NCBI GenBank assembly: GCA_963830775.1
Contig: CAWHNT010000047.1
Span: forward strand, 744,001-808,000
Direction of reading: 5' to 3'
DNA: 64,000 bases
DNA from: CAWHNT01 sp963830775
GTDB lineage: Bacteria > Pseudomonadota > Alphaproteobacteria > Geminicoccales > Geminicoccaceae
The translations under genes were made by a program, and so were the position numbers. The notes beneath the pieces were generated by a model that saw only the letters and a program-made list of their open reading frames with translations, was not told the DNA's origin and ran no database searches. This document shows, in pieces, positions 36,866-46,376 of the stretch (positions are counted from its first letter, which is position 1; every line of letters starts with the position of its first letter).

Positions 36866-39534
36866 GTGCTCCGCATGGCTTCCTCCACCCGGACCCGCTC
36901 AGCGGCTTTCCTCGCGCTTCTTCTCGCGGTCGTCCTTGGAGGCTGCAGCTACAAGACCGGGCAGCTCTCCTACGACCGCGGCGACAGCCAGCGCGCGGCC
37001 GAGATCTGGCGCCGCCTCGCCGAGTGGGGCGACCCTGCGGCCTCCCTGGCCCTGGGCCGGCTTTACCTGCGCGGCGAGGGCGTGCCGCGCGACCTCGCCG
37101 AGGCGGAGCGGCTGATCAGGCCGGTCGCCAAGGCAGCCGATGCCTCGATGCGCGGTTGGGCACTCTACCATCTGGGCGAGATCGCCCTGGAGCAGAAGCG
37201 GCCGGCCCAGGCGGCCGACGATTTCCGACAGGCTGCAGCCCTGGAGAATGGCTGGGCAAAGGCTGCCCTGGCCCGCCTCTACCTGGAGGGCGAGGGCGTC
37301 GCGCAGAACCCCGGACAGGCAGCTTCCCTCTACCGGGAGGCCGCGGCCGAGGGCATCCCGCTCGCCTACAAGGCCCTGGGCGACCTCTACGCGAGCGGCC
37401 GCGGCGTGCCGCAGGACCTGCCGGCGGCGATCCGCTGGTACGAGCAGGCCAAGGCCGATGGCGAGCCGTGGGCGGGGTTCGAGCTGGCAGAGCTTTATGC
37501 CGGCGGTCGCGGCGTCCCGGCCGATCCGGTCAAGGCGGCCGCGCTCTACCGTGAGGCGGCGGAGGCGGGGCTGGCACCTGCCCAGCGCGCCTGGGGCGAC
37601 CTGCTCGCCGCCGGGACCGCCGAGCAAGCCGCCGACCCGGCAGAAGCGGTGGAGTGGTACCGCAAGTCGGCGGATGGCGGCGATGCCTGGGCTCAGTTCC
37701 GGCTTGGCGAGCTGGCAGCCCAGGGCAGGGGCATGCAGGCCGACCCGCAAGCGGCGGCCGTGCTCTACCGCCGGGCCGCGGACGCCGGGATCGCGCCAGC
37801 CCAGAAGGCGCTGGGCGATCTCTACTTGAGCGGCACAGGCGTGCCCCAGGATCCGGAGCAGGCCGCCCGATGGTACCGCTTGGCTGCGGACCAGAGCGAG
37901 CATGCCGCCCAGCGTGCGCTGGGCGACCTCTATCTCTCGGGCCAGGGTGTGCCGTCCGACGCCGCGGAGGCGGTCAAGTGGCACCGGCTGGCGGCCGATG
38001 CCGGCGACCCCTGGGCGATGCTTCGCATGGGCCAGAGCTATGAAGCGGGTCGCGGCACCGCGGTCGATCCCGCCCGCGCCGCCGAGCTCTACCGCAGGGC
38101 CGCCGCAGCCGGCGTGGCCCCGGCGAAGAAGGCGCTGGGCGACCTCTATGCGGCCGGTCGCGGGGTCGAGCAGGACCTCGTGGCTGCGGCCCGGTGGTAC
38201 GGCGAGGCCGCGGCAGCCGGCGACGGCTGGGCAGCCTACGAGCTGGCGGAGCTGACCCGGACCGGCCGTGGTGCGGCCGTGGATCCTGCGGCGGCCGCCA
38301 GCCTTTACGCCCAGGCGGCAACGGCCGGGATTGCGCCGGCGCAACGGGCGCTTGGCGATCTGGCGGCAGCTGGCACTGGTGGCGCGCGCAATCTGGTGGA
38401 GGCCGCCCGCTGGTACGGCCTCGCCGCGGCCCAGGGCGAGCCCTCGGCCCAGCTCAAGCTCGCCGAGCTCTATCTGCGGGGCGATGGCGTGCCCCGCGAT
38501 CCGGCGCGCGCGGCCGAGCTGCTCCGGCCGGCCGCCGGGGCCGGCCTGGCACCGGCGCAGAAGGCCCTGGCGGACCTCTATGCCAGCGGCACCGGCCTCC
38601 GGGCGGACCCGGCGCAGGCTCTGCGATACTACCAGGAGGCGGCGGATCAGGGCGACCCCTGGGCAGCGCTGGCACTGGCCGAGCGGTACGCGAACGGCAA
38701 TGGCGCACCGCAGCGACCCCGGCCGGGCCGCGAGCCTCTACCGGCGTGCCGCAGCCGCGGGCATCGCCGCCGCCCAGCGCGCGCTGGGCGACCTCAGCGC
38801 CGAAGGGAGGGGCGTGGAGCGGAGCCCGATCGAGGCTGCGCGTTGGTACCGCCTCGCTGCGGACCAGGGCGAGCCGTGGGCGCAGTACAAGCTGGGCATG
38901 CTCTACCTGGGCGGTGCCGATCCCGATCCGGCACGGGCCCTGGAGCACCTTCGGCGCGCGGCGGCGGCCGGGCTGGCGCCGGCCCAGAAGGCGCTCGGCG
39001 ACGCCTACGCCAAAGGTACCGGCGTCGAGCCCGATGTGCGGGAAGCCTTACGCTGGTACGGGCAGGCGGCCGAGCAGGGTGAGCCCTGGGCGCTGTTCCT
39101 TCTGGCGCAGCGCGCTCTCGAGAGGTGACGGTGTGCCGGCCGACCTGGGACGGGCGGAGGCGCTCTATCGGCGTTCTGCCGAGGCCGGCAATCCGGCTGC
39201 CGCGCGGGCCCTGGGCGACCTCTATTCCGGTGTCACGGTCCGCGGCCGGCAGGAGATGGCGAAGGCCATCGGCTGGTACGAGCGTGCGGCAGGGCAGGGC
39301 GAGGCCTGGGCGCAGTTCCGTCTGGCGCAGCTCTACATGACGGGCGAAGGGGTGACGCAAGATCCGGGCAAGGCGCTCCGGCTCTACCAGGAGGCTGCTG
39401 CCGGCGGGGAGCCGATGGCGCAGCGGGCGCTGGGCGACCTCTATGCCAACGGCACGCTGGTCGAGCGCGACCCGGGCGAGGCCGCGCGCTGGTACCGTGC
39501 GGCTGCCTTGCAGGCCGAGGCGGCGCGGCGCTGA
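36866..39534 (+). CDS. Large Sel1-repeat lipoprotein, two frame breaks
   Basis: 888 residues after removing extra bases near 38710 and 39110. A lipoprotein signal (FLALLLAVVLGGCS) is followed by about 23 Sel1-like repeats of 36 residues, each of the form A..LGDLYxxGxGVPQDPAxAARWYRxAADQG. Such solenoids scaffold protein complexes; AlgK, the Sel1/TPR lipoprotein of the alginate secretion machine, is the closest functional parallel in a polysaccharide locus. It is therefore probably outer-membrane linked and holds the export or modifying complex together. The GTG at 36866 is chosen because AGGAG lies 8 nt upstream. The DNA repeats make this gene prone to recombination and misassembly. Confidence 0.83.
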
Positions 39535-39552
39535 CGCAGCCCGGCCTTCCTT

Positions 39553-40485
39553 TCAGGCGCGGGGGTGGGCCTTCGAGTAGAGCTCGAACAGGCGGCGCGT
39601 CTCGACGGCGGTGTAGCCCTGCGTCGTCGACAGGCTGGCGTGCCCCAGCAGCTCCTGGATCGAGCGCAGGTCGGCGCCGGCACCGAGCAGGTGGGTGGCG
39701 AAGCTGTGGCGGAGCGCGTGCGGCGTGGCACTCTCCGGCAGGCCCAGGAGTGCCCGCAGCTCGCGCACGCGCCTCTGCACCACGGCCTGCTGCAACCGCC
39801 GGCCGCGCACGCCCTGGAACAAAGGCTGGTCCGGGGCGAGCGGCACCGGCAGGGCCTCGAGATAGGCGGCCAGCGCCTCCGCGACCGCAGGCAGGACGGG
39901 GACCAGCCGCTCCTTGTCGCCCTTGCCGCGCACCCTGAGGAGGCGCAGGGAGCGCACGTCGCCGTGCAGGCTGCCGCGGTCCAGCGCCAGGGCCTCGCCG
40001 ATCCGCAAGCCCCCGCCGTAGAGGAGCAGAAGGAGCGCATGGTCGCGGTGGCCCAGCCAGGGCTGGCGCGCTTCGGAAGCGCTCTCGGCAAGCTCGGCCG
40101 CCTGGTCCAGCGACAGCGGCCGCGGCACCCGCTTCGGCAGCCGTGGCGTGCGCATCGCCTTGAGGCCGGGATTGTGGATCCCGTGGCGGCGGTCGATGAA
40201 GCGGAAGAAGCTGCGCACGGCGGCGATGGCCCGGGCCGTCGAGGTGCGGGCGAAGGCACGGTTGTGGCGCGCGGCGAGCCAGGCGCGGAAATCCGCGAGA
40301 TCCAGCCCGCCCATGGCCGCCAGCGACACCTCGCCGGCCAGATGGCCGCCCAGGAACGTCACGAAGGCCGCGAGGTCACGCCGGTAGGCGACGACGCTGC
40401 GGGCGGCGAGCCGGCGCTCGCTGGCAAGCCAGGCGTGCCAGTCGGCAACGACGGCGTCGAGGTCGGCCGTGGCAAACGCTAGCAT
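39553..40485 (-). CDS. xerC: Tyrosine recombinase XerC
   Basis: 310 residues. The N-terminal SAM-like domain (WHAWLASERRLAARSVVAYRRDL) and C-terminal catalytic domain are both complete, with Arg161 in GGLRIGEAL, a Lys at about 188-191, HALRH (His256/Arg259), LGHAS (His282) and the nucleophile Tyr291 in TTQGYT. With XerD it resolves chromosome dimers at dif. The terminal helix matches XerC rather than a phage integrase. Its ATG lies in the left arm of a perfect 13-bp inverted repeat shared with the priA promoter region. It converges on the Sel1 gene with an 18-bp gap. Confidence 0.9.
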   Translation of the reverse strand: MLAFATADLDAVVADWHAWLASERRLAARSVVAYRRDLAAFVTFLGGHLAGEVSLAAMGGLDLADFRAWLAARHNRAFARTSTARAIAAVRSFFRFIDRRHGIHNPGLKAMRTPRLPKRVPRPLSLDQAAELAESASEARQPWLGHRDHALLLLLYGGGLRIGEALALDRGSLHGDVRSLRLLRVRGKGDKERLVPVLPAVAEALAAYLEALPVPLAPDQPLFQGVRGRRLQQAVVQRRVRELRALLGLPESATPHALRHSFATHLLGAGADLRSIQELLGHASLSTTQGYTAVETRRLFELYSKAHPRA

Positions 40486-40525
40486 GATCGCCCCTGTGCT
40501 GACGGCACCTCTCGATCATGCTAGC
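40478..40525. promoter_or_regulatory. 13-bp perfect inverted repeat between xerC and priA
   Basis: GCTAGCATGATCG (40478-40490) and CGATCATGCTAGC (40513-40525) are exact inverted copies 22 bp apart. The left arm contains the xerC start codon and the sequence between the arms contains its AGGGG ribosome-binding site. In the xerC transcript the arms would pair and hide the start codon; as DNA it could be a dimeric operator. Both readings are inference. Confidence 0.55.
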
Positions 40526-40572
40526 AATCGAGCCTCTGTCAATCTCCGCGGCACTGCCCCCGTTCGGTAAGA

Positions 40573-42765
40573 ATGAGCCTGCAAACCGTCTCCGTTCTGG
40601 TGCCCGTCCCGGTGGACGAGCCCTTCGACTATATTGTGGCCACGGGTGAAGTGCCGCGCCCTGGACAGTTCGTTCGCGTTCCGTTCGGGCCGCGAGAGCT
40701 GATCGGCGTGGTCTGGCATCGCCCGGGTGCCAGGCGCATCGCCGCCGAGCGGATGAAGTCGGTGCTCCAGGTCATGGATGTGCCGCCGATGCCCGAGCCG
40801 CTGCGGGCCCTGGTGGAGGAGGTTGCCCGCGAGACGCTGGCACCCCTCGGCTCGGCGCTCAGGCTGGCCCTGCCGGTGCCGGCGGCACTCGATCCCTGGC
40901 CGGCGAAGCTGGGCTACAGGCGCCCGGCCGAGCCGGGCCAGACCGTCTCCGGCAAGCGGGCTGCCGTCTGGGCAGCACTGCCGGAAGGTGGTGCGCTCAC
41001 CGCACCGGCCCTGGCCAAGGCCGCGGGCGTCGGCGTGGGCGTGCTGCACACCATGGCCAAGGCGGGGCTGCTCCTGCCCGTGGAGCTGGTCGAGATCGAG
41101 GTGCCGCCCGCACCCGATCCCGAAGCACCCGGGGTCGAGCTCACGCCCGACCAGCGCCAGGGGGCGGCACGGCTGGTGCAGGCGGTGGCCGAGGCGAAGT
41201 TCACGGCCACGCTCCTCGAAGGCGTGCCGGGTGCGGGCAAGACCGAGGTCTATTTCGAGGCCGTGGCCGAGGCGCTGCGGCGTGGCCGGCGCGTGCTCGT
41301 CCTCCTGCCCGAGATAGCGCTCTCGGCCCAGTGGCTGGCCCGCTTCGAGCGCCGGTTCGGGACCGCACCTGCGGTCTGGCATTCGGCCCTGACCTCGGCC
41401 CAGCGCCGGCGGACCTGGCGGCTCATCGCCGAGGGCCGGGTGCCGGCGGTGGTGGGGGCCCGCTCGGCGCTCTTCCTGCCGCTGACCGATCTCGGGGTCG
41501 TGGTCATCGACGAGGAGCACGACGCCAGCTTCAAGCAGGGTGACGGCGTCACCTACAACGCCCGCGACATGGCGCTGGCGCGCGCCCGCCTGGAGGGCTG
41601 CCCGGCCATCCTGGCCACGGCCACGCCCTCGGTCGAGACGGCGACTGCCGCGGGTGCGGTCGCCGGCGGCCCGCGCGCCGAGCCCGGCTGGGGGCACGTG
41701 CTCCTGCCGGCCCGGCATGGCGGTGCCGTGATGCCGGCCGTGAACCTGATCGACCTGCGCCGCGACCAGCCGCCCCGCGGCGGCTTCGTGGCCCCGCCGT
41801 TGCGGACCGCCCTGGCCGAGACCCTGGCCATGGGCGGGCAGTCGCTCCTCTTCCTCAACCGGCGCGGCTACGCCCCGCTCACCTTGTGCCGCGCCTGCGG
41901 CTACCGGCTCGCCTGCTCCAACTGCTCGGCCTGGCTGGTGGCGCATCGCCTGCGCGGCCGGCTCCAGTGCCATCATTGCGGCCTCAGCGTGCCGCTGCCG
42001 CAGCACTGCCCGTCCTGCGGCAGCGTCGGGACGCTGGTGGCCTCGGGTCCCGGGGTCGAGCGGCTGGCCGAGGAGCTGGCGCATATCCTCCCCGACGCAC
42101 GGGTGGAGGTGATGACCAGCGACACGGTGCAGACCGCGCGCGCGGCCTCCGAGCTGGTGACGGCCATGGAGCGGCGGGAGATCGACGTGCTGATCGGCAC
42201 CCAGATCATCGCCAAGGGCCATCACTTCCCCGACCTGACGCTGGTGGGCGTGATCGACGCCGATCTCGGCCTCGGCGGCGGCGATCTCCGCGCTTCCGAG
42301 CGCACGTTCCAGCTCCTCTACCAGGTGGCGGGCCGGGCGGGCCGCGAGAGCCGGCCGGGCCGGGTCTTCATCCAGACCCACCTGCCCGAGCACCCGGTGA
42401 TGCAGGCGCTGGCCCGGAGCGACAAGGACGGCTTCCTCACGGCCGAGCTCGAGGAGCGCCGCGAGGGTGCCATGCCGCCTTTCGGCCGCCTCGCCGCCCT
42501 GATCGTCGCGGGCCGTGATGCCTCGCTGGTGAAGACCCAGGCCCAGCGCCTGGCCCGCGCCGCACCGAGCGGGGAGGGTGCGCTCGTCCTGGGCCCGGCC
42601 CCGGCACCGCTGGCGCTCCTGCGCGGGCGCTACCGCGAGCGCCTGCTGGTCAAGGCCGAGCCGCAGCTCGACCTGCCGGCCTTTCTCCGCCGCTGGCTCG
42701 CCGCCATCAAGCTGCCGGGAGCGGTGCAGCTTCAGGTGGATGTCGACCCCTACAGCTTCCTTTGA
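40573..42765 (+). CDS. priA: Primosomal helicase PriA
   Basis: 730 residues, full length. An N-terminal 3'-DNA-binding domain (VLVPVPVDEPFDY, VRVPFGPRELIGVVW), helicase lobe 1 with Walker A VPGAGKTEVYFE and the DEEH box VVIDEEHDASFKQG, the zinc-binding insert (CRACGYRLACSNC, then CHHCG and CPSCG) and lobe 2 with GTQIIAKGHHFPDL and AGRAGRESRPG. It restarts stalled replication forks by loading DnaB. The start at 40573 fits the family N-terminus. It is divergent from xerC, so two replication/segregation genes share a control region. Confidence 0.96.
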   Translation: MSLQTVSVLVPVPVDEPFDYIVATGEVPRPGQFVRVPFGPRELIGVVWHRPGARRIAAERMKSVLQVMDVPPMPEPLRALVEEVARETLAPLGSALRLALPVPAALDPWPAKLGYRRPAEPGQTVSGKRAAVWAALPEGGALTAPALAKAAGVGVGVLHTMAKAGLLLPVELVEIEVPPAPDPEAPGVELTPDQRQGAARLVQAVAEAKFTATLLEGVPGAGKTEVYFEAVAEALRRGRRVLVLLPEIALSAQWLARFERRFGTAPAVWHSALTSAQRRRTWRLIAEGRVPAVVGARSALFLPLTDLGVVVIDEEHDASFKQGDGVTYNARDMALARARLEGCPAILATATPSVETATAAGAVAGGPRAEPGWGHVLLPARHGGAVMPAVNLIDLRRDQPPRGGFVAPPLRTALAETLAMGGQSLLFLNRRGYAPLTLCRACGYRLACSNCSAWLVAHRLRGRLQCHHCGLSVPLPQHCPSCGSVGTLVASGPGVERLAEELAHILPDARVEVMTSDTVQTARAASELVTAMERREIDVLIGTQIIAKGHHFPDLTLVGVIDADLGLGGGDLRASERTFQLLYQVAGRAGRESRPGRVFIQTHLPEHPVMQALARSDKDGFLTAELEERREGAMPPFGRLAALIVAGRDASLVKTQAQRLARAAPSGEGALVLGPAPAPLALLRGRYRERLLVKAEPQLDLPAFLRRWLAAIKLPGAVQLQVDVDPYSFL

Positions 42766-42844
42766 GCCTGGCCTGGAACCAGCCGGGCCCGCTGTGGATT
42801 TGCTTGGCGGCCCTGGCGCGTGCCCGTGGTCATGGAGGGTGCGC

Positions 42845-44041
42845 ATGCGCTGGCGGTCCGACCTCGCGATGATGCCTGACCTCGTGGCAGCACTGCCGCC
42901 GGGCACCGAGGTCCTGGACTATAGCACACCGGCCCCGGCGGCCGCGGCTTCGTGCGCGGTCGTTGCCGTTCCGGCACGGAACGAGGAGGCGGTGGTGGGC
43001 CGCTGCCTTCATGCGCTGGCGGGCCAGGGCCGACCGCTCGAGGTGGCGCTGCTGCTCAACAACTGCGAGGACGGCACGGCGGCGGCTGCGATGTCGGCTG
43101 CCGCGAGCAGCGGTCTGCGCGTCTCTGTCCTGAACGTCCGGCTGCCGGCCGAAGCGGCGCATGCCGGCTGGGCGCGGCGGCTCGCCATGGATCTTGCGGC
43201 GGGCCTGCTCCTCGAGCGCGGCAAGCCGGATGGCGTGATCCTGACGACCGATGCGGACTGCGCGCCCTTGCCCGGCTGGCTCGATGCCTCGCTGGCCGGC
43301 CTGGAGGCCGGGGCCGACATCGTGGCCGGTGCGATCGAGCCCTTGCCGGACGAGTTCCCGCTGCTCAACGAGGCCTGCCGGCTGCGGGCGGATCTCGTGC
43401 GCGACTACATCTACCTGCTGGACCGGCTCGCCACGCTGATCGACCCGGAGCCGCACGACCCCTGGCCGCGGCACCCGTTCGGCTGCGGCGCCAGCCTGGC
43501 ACTGCGGCTGGGCACCTATCTGGGCATCGGCGGGCTGCCCCCTCTGCCATCGGGCGAGGACAAGGCGCTGGTGGCGGCAGTGCTGCGGCAGGGCGGGAGG
43601 GTCCGGCACGCGGTGCAGGCCCGGGTGGCGACCTCCTGCCGGACGCAGGGCCGGGCACGCGGCGGGATGGCCGACACGCTGGTGCGCTGGAGCGGCGAGG
43701 GGCCGCCCAACCCCGCCTGGGACGAGGTCGACGAGGCGATCTCGGTGGCCCGGACACTGGCGCTGCGGGCGCGCCTGCGCGCGGCCCATGCCGGGGGCGG
43801 GCCGGCACCGGCCGCCCTGGCGGAACGGCTGGGCCTCTCACGGCTCGAGCTGACGGCCCGGCTGCGGGAGCCGGTGTTCGCGCGCGTCGCGGAGGAGGTG
43901 CCGGCGCTGTGCCCGGTTCGGGTCCCGGCCGACAGGCTGTCAGGCGAGATCGCCATCGCCCGGGCCCTGGTGGCACGGCACCAGCGCCGGCTCGGCATCC
44001 AGCCGGCGGAGGAGATCGAGCCGGTAGCGCTCGTGGCGTGA
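42845..44041 (+). CDS. Family 2 glycosyltransferase
   Basis: 398 residues, GGAGGG 7 nt before the ATG. A GT-A fold with CAVVAVPARNEEAVVGRCL, LLNNCEDGTA and the metal-binding TTDADCAPLPGW, then EDKALVAAVLRQGG. The acceptor is unknown. It forms a convergent group with a NodS-like methyltransferase and an acyl-CoA dehydrogenase-like gene; the same three protein types occur together in other alphaproteobacteria, suggesting a small modified glycolipid or lipo-oligosaccharide-like product. Its last 102 bp overlap the methyltransferase gene on the other strand. Confidence 0.82.
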   Translation: MRWRSDLAMMPDLVAALPPGTEVLDYSTPAPAAAASCAVVAVPARNEEAVVGRCLHALAGQGRPLEVALLLNNCEDGTAAAAMSAAASSGLRVSVLNVRLPAEAAHAGWARRLAMDLAAGLLLERGKPDGVILTTDADCAPLPGWLDASLAGLEAGADIVAGAIEPLPDEFPLLNEACRLRADLVRDYIYLLDRLATLIDPEPHDPWPRHPFGCGASLALRLGTYLGIGGLPPLPSGEDKALVAAVLRQGGRVRHAVQARVATSCRTQGRARGGMADTLVRWSGEGPPNPAWDEVDEAISVARTLALRARLRAAHAGGGPAPAALAERLGLSRLELTARLREPVFARVAEEVPALCPVRVPADRLSGEIAIARALVARHQRRLGIQPAEEIEPVALVA

Positions 44042-44572
44042 GGCCGCGAGCGGCTGCGCGGTGAAGTCGAGGCCGGCGATCAGCAGCTCGGTCGCTTCGT
44101 CGCCGGAGAGCGGATAGTCGGTGGCTCCGGTCCAGTGGACGAGGAGCAGGTCGCCGCCGGGCTCGAGCGCACGGGCGAGATAGCGGGCGAGGTGCCGGAC
44201 GTCCTCCCGGTCGAGATAGTAGACGACCTCGGAGAGCACGATCAGGTCGAAGCTGCCCGATGGCGTCTCATCGGGGATTTGCAGGCGCGCCAGCGTGACC
44301 TGCGGCAGCGCCCGGCATCGCTCGCGGGCCTGGGCCAGGGCTTCGTCGGCCACGTCGACGGCCAGGAGCCGGCGGCAGCGCGAGGCAAGCATGGCGGTCA
44401 GCACGCCGATCGAGCAGCCGACCTCGAGGCCGCTTCGGTAGAGCTGCTTCGGCAGGGCGGCGAGCGTGGCCGCGTACTTGTCACGCTCGTAGTCGCTGCT
44501 CGCGAACCGCCACGGGTCCGGGTCGCTTGCGTAGAGGGCCTCGAAGTAGCTGGGCGGCAGCGAGCGGGTCAC
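43940..44572 (-). CDS. NodS-like SAM-dependent methyltransferase
   Basis: 210 residues. SYFEALYASDPDPWRFASSDYE is the typical NodS/TPMT-like opening, followed by the SAM loop LEVGCSIGVLTAMLA, LLAVDVADEALAQAR and LIVLSEVVYYL. NodS N-methylates the deacetylated glucosamine of Nod factor intermediates; here a related N-methylation of an amino sugar is plausible, but no NodB-type deacetylase is in the window. The start overlaps the acyl-CoA dehydrogenase stop by 4 bp. The 102-bp convergent overlap with the glycosyltransferase covers its C-terminus. Confidence 0.82.
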   Translation of the reverse strand: MTRSLPPSYFEALYASDPDPWRFASSDYERDKYAATLAALPKQLYRSGLEVGCSIGVLTAMLASRCRRLLAVDVADEALAQARERCRALPQVTLARLQIPDETPSGSFDLIVLSEVVYYLDREDVRHLARYLARALEPGGDLLLVHWTGATDYPLSGDEATELLIAGLDFTAQPLAASRHERYRLDLLRRLDAEPALVPCHQGPGDGDLA

Positions 44573-45628
44573 CGCCAGAGCTCGCCGGTCGGGCGGTCGC
44601 TGCCCAGCACGTAGGCCGCAGCCGCCATCCGGGCGCCGTCCGGGTTGGGCTGGCGGAGATAGGTGGCGAGATCGCGGCAGAGCCGTTCCAGCGGGTTGGG
44701 CTGGAGGAAGGCCTGCAGCCCGACCGAGCGCTGCGCCAGCTCCATCACCTGGAGGCCGGCCTCTTCGACGGCGAGGCGGGCGAGGTTGACGCAGGCAAGG
44801 GCTGCATCGGGGTCGGGTTCGTTCACCACGTCCACGGCACGCTCGAGCCAGAGGCGGGCAGTGATCGTGGCGGTGACCATGGCCGCGATCCGCGCCCGCT
44901 GATGCGGGTCCCCGCCCCGCTCGGTGCGCCGGAGATGGGCGCGCACCTCGTCGACGATGGCCTCGATACCACCCAGCTGGACGGCGGCGAAGCGCCAGGC
45001 ACCGGCCGAGAAGTCGGGCTGGCGCTCATAGTCGCCCGGGCCGCCCAGGAGGTCGGCCTCGGCGACCTCGATGCCGGTGAAGTCGAAGCCGCCGCTCAGC
45101 GAGGCGCGCATGCCGACGGCCCGCCACTGGTCGGGGTCGGCGCCGGCATGTGGCTCCGGGAGCGGTACCACCACCATCCGCATGGTCCCGTCGGGCTGGC
45201 GTGCCGTGATCAGGGGCCGGGTCAGATGGCCCGTGCCCGAGGCCAGGACCTTGGCCCCGTCGAGCCGGAAGCCGCCGGGCACGGGTGTCATCCGCACGCC
45301 GTCGACGCGCTGGCTGTTCCAGACGGCGAACAGGTCGCCCGCGCGCGCGGCTTCCGCCCAGGTGCGGAGCTGCGGTGCTGCTGGCGTAGGTCGCGATCAG
45401 GCGCCAGGCGTTGACGTGCCCTTCATAGAGGCGGCCGAGGGAGAGGTTGCCACTGCCCAGCAGGCGAAGGACCGCCAGCAGTGTGGGCGAGCCCAGCGCT
45501 TCCGAGCCCAGGCCGAGCCCGCCCGCAGCCCGTGGGACCGGTGCCGTGAGCAGGCCCGTGGCTGCCAGGGCAGCCACGTCGGCAGTGGGGAAGGCGGCGT
45601 CGTGGTCCAGGTCCGCGGCGTGCTCCAT
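44569..45628 (-). CDS. Acyl-CoA dehydrogenase-like flavoprotein, frame break near 45377
   Basis: About 352 residues after removing one extra base near 45377, somewhat shorter than classical acyl-CoA dehydrogenases. The N-terminal helical domain has FPTADVAALAATGLLTAPVP, then the beta domain with VPGGFRLDGAKVLASGTG and a C-terminal helical domain. The catalytic Glu of fatty-acid dehydrogenases cannot be placed, so it may act on an N-acyl or other substrate, as DszC-like members do. It heads the minus-strand pair with the NodS-like gene. The start ATG at 45628 lacks a strong ribosome-binding site. Confidence 0.75.
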
Positions 45629-45678
45629 CGCGGCAGCGGCGACGATGCGCGCTGCCGCGATGGGGTCGCCCAGGCGGC

Positions 45679-46344
45679 TCAGTCCGCGGCAAAGCAGTAA
45701 AAGAGGCCCGCACCGCCGGTGCCGCGCAGCGCTTCCTGGCTGCAGCCGCCGCGCGAGGCGTGCGAGGAGTTCCAGGACTTGGCGGGCGGCTCCTCGTTCA
45801 GGCCGCGCCGATCGTGGTGACCGAGCATGGCGGCACCGTCGGCACCGCTCTTCGTCCAGTTGCCGCAGGTGCGGTCCTCGGAGCCGCTGAAGGCAGTGCC
45901 GTCAGCTTGCGAGCCGGTGAGGATGTCGTGCATGTTGGGCGTGTCGCCGCGGCCGTTCACGGGCTCTCCCTTCTCGGTGAGCGCCGTCTCCTTGCTGATC
46001 GTGTTGGTGCCGTGCAGCTCCTCGACCGAGTTGGCGATGACGACACCCTTGGCGTTCTGCCACGGTCCGTTGCCGATGCGGTCGCGGGCGTTGACCGCAC
46101 CCTGGGCGTCGGCCGCCTGGGTGCTGAGATAGGCGCGCCAGGTGTGGCTGCCGGCACCTGCCGCTTGGGCCAGCTCCTGGCAGTGGCGGTCGGCGCCCTC
46201 GAGCCCGCCCAGCTCGGCACCCTTGCCCGAGCCCACGCTGGTGACGAAGAACGTCATGTCGCCTGCCTGTTGCGCCTGTGCCGATGCGGCGGCGCACAGG
46301 AACGCTGCTGCCGCCAGGATCGTTCCGCTTGCCGTTCTGGCCAT
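45679..46344 (-). CDS. Secreted lectin-like (endostatin/collagenase-NC10-like fold) protein
   Basis: 221 residues. A signal peptide (ILAAAAFLCAAASAQAQ) precedes MTFFVTSVGSGKGAELGG, ADRHCQELAQAAGAGSHTWRA, RIGNGPWQNAKGVVIA, GRGDTPNMHDILTGS and CGNWTKSG with a terminal RGTGGAGLFYCFA. The paired Cys suggest disulfides in the periplasm or outside. Proteobacterial homologues are often labelled lectin, without direct evidence known to me. The ATG at 46344 is chosen because GGAGG lies 7 nt upstream (46350 is too close). A nested hairpin separates it from the upstream nuclease gene. Confidence 0.72.
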   Translation of the reverse strand: MARTASGTILAAAAFLCAAASAQAQQAGDMTFFVTSVGSGKGAELGGLEGADRHCQELAQAAGAGSHTWRAYLSTQAADAQGAVNARDRIGNGPWQNAKGVVIANSVEELHGTNTISKETALTEKGEPVNGRGDTPNMHDILTGSQADGTAFSGSEDRTCGNWTKSGADGAAMLGHHDRRGLNEEPPAKSWNSSHASRGGCSQEALRGTGGAGLFYCFAAD

Positions 46345-46376
46345 CGTCATGCCTCCTCCTGATCTGACCCGAGCCG

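Noticed and set aside
36854..37554. Continuation of the Wzy-like protein into the Sel1 gene
   Set aside because: The peptide beyond 36853 is an out-of-frame reading of the Sel1 repeats. One extra base before 36851 explains the read-through.
37000..39534. DNA repeats that might be a CRISPR or tandem-repeat array
   Set aside because: The repeats are 108-bp degenerate coding units of Sel1 domains, not short identical repeats with spacers.
39553..40485. Tyrosine recombinase as an integrase of a mobile element
   Set aside because: Length, N-terminal domain and C-terminal sequence match chromosomal XerC. No att repeats, tRNA or phage genes flank it.
40478..40525. xerC-adjacent inverted repeat as a dif site
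   Set aside because: dif is a roughly 28-bp site with XerC and XerD half-sites around a 6-bp centre. Here the arms are 13 bp with a 22-bp spacer and no resemblance to the dif consensus.
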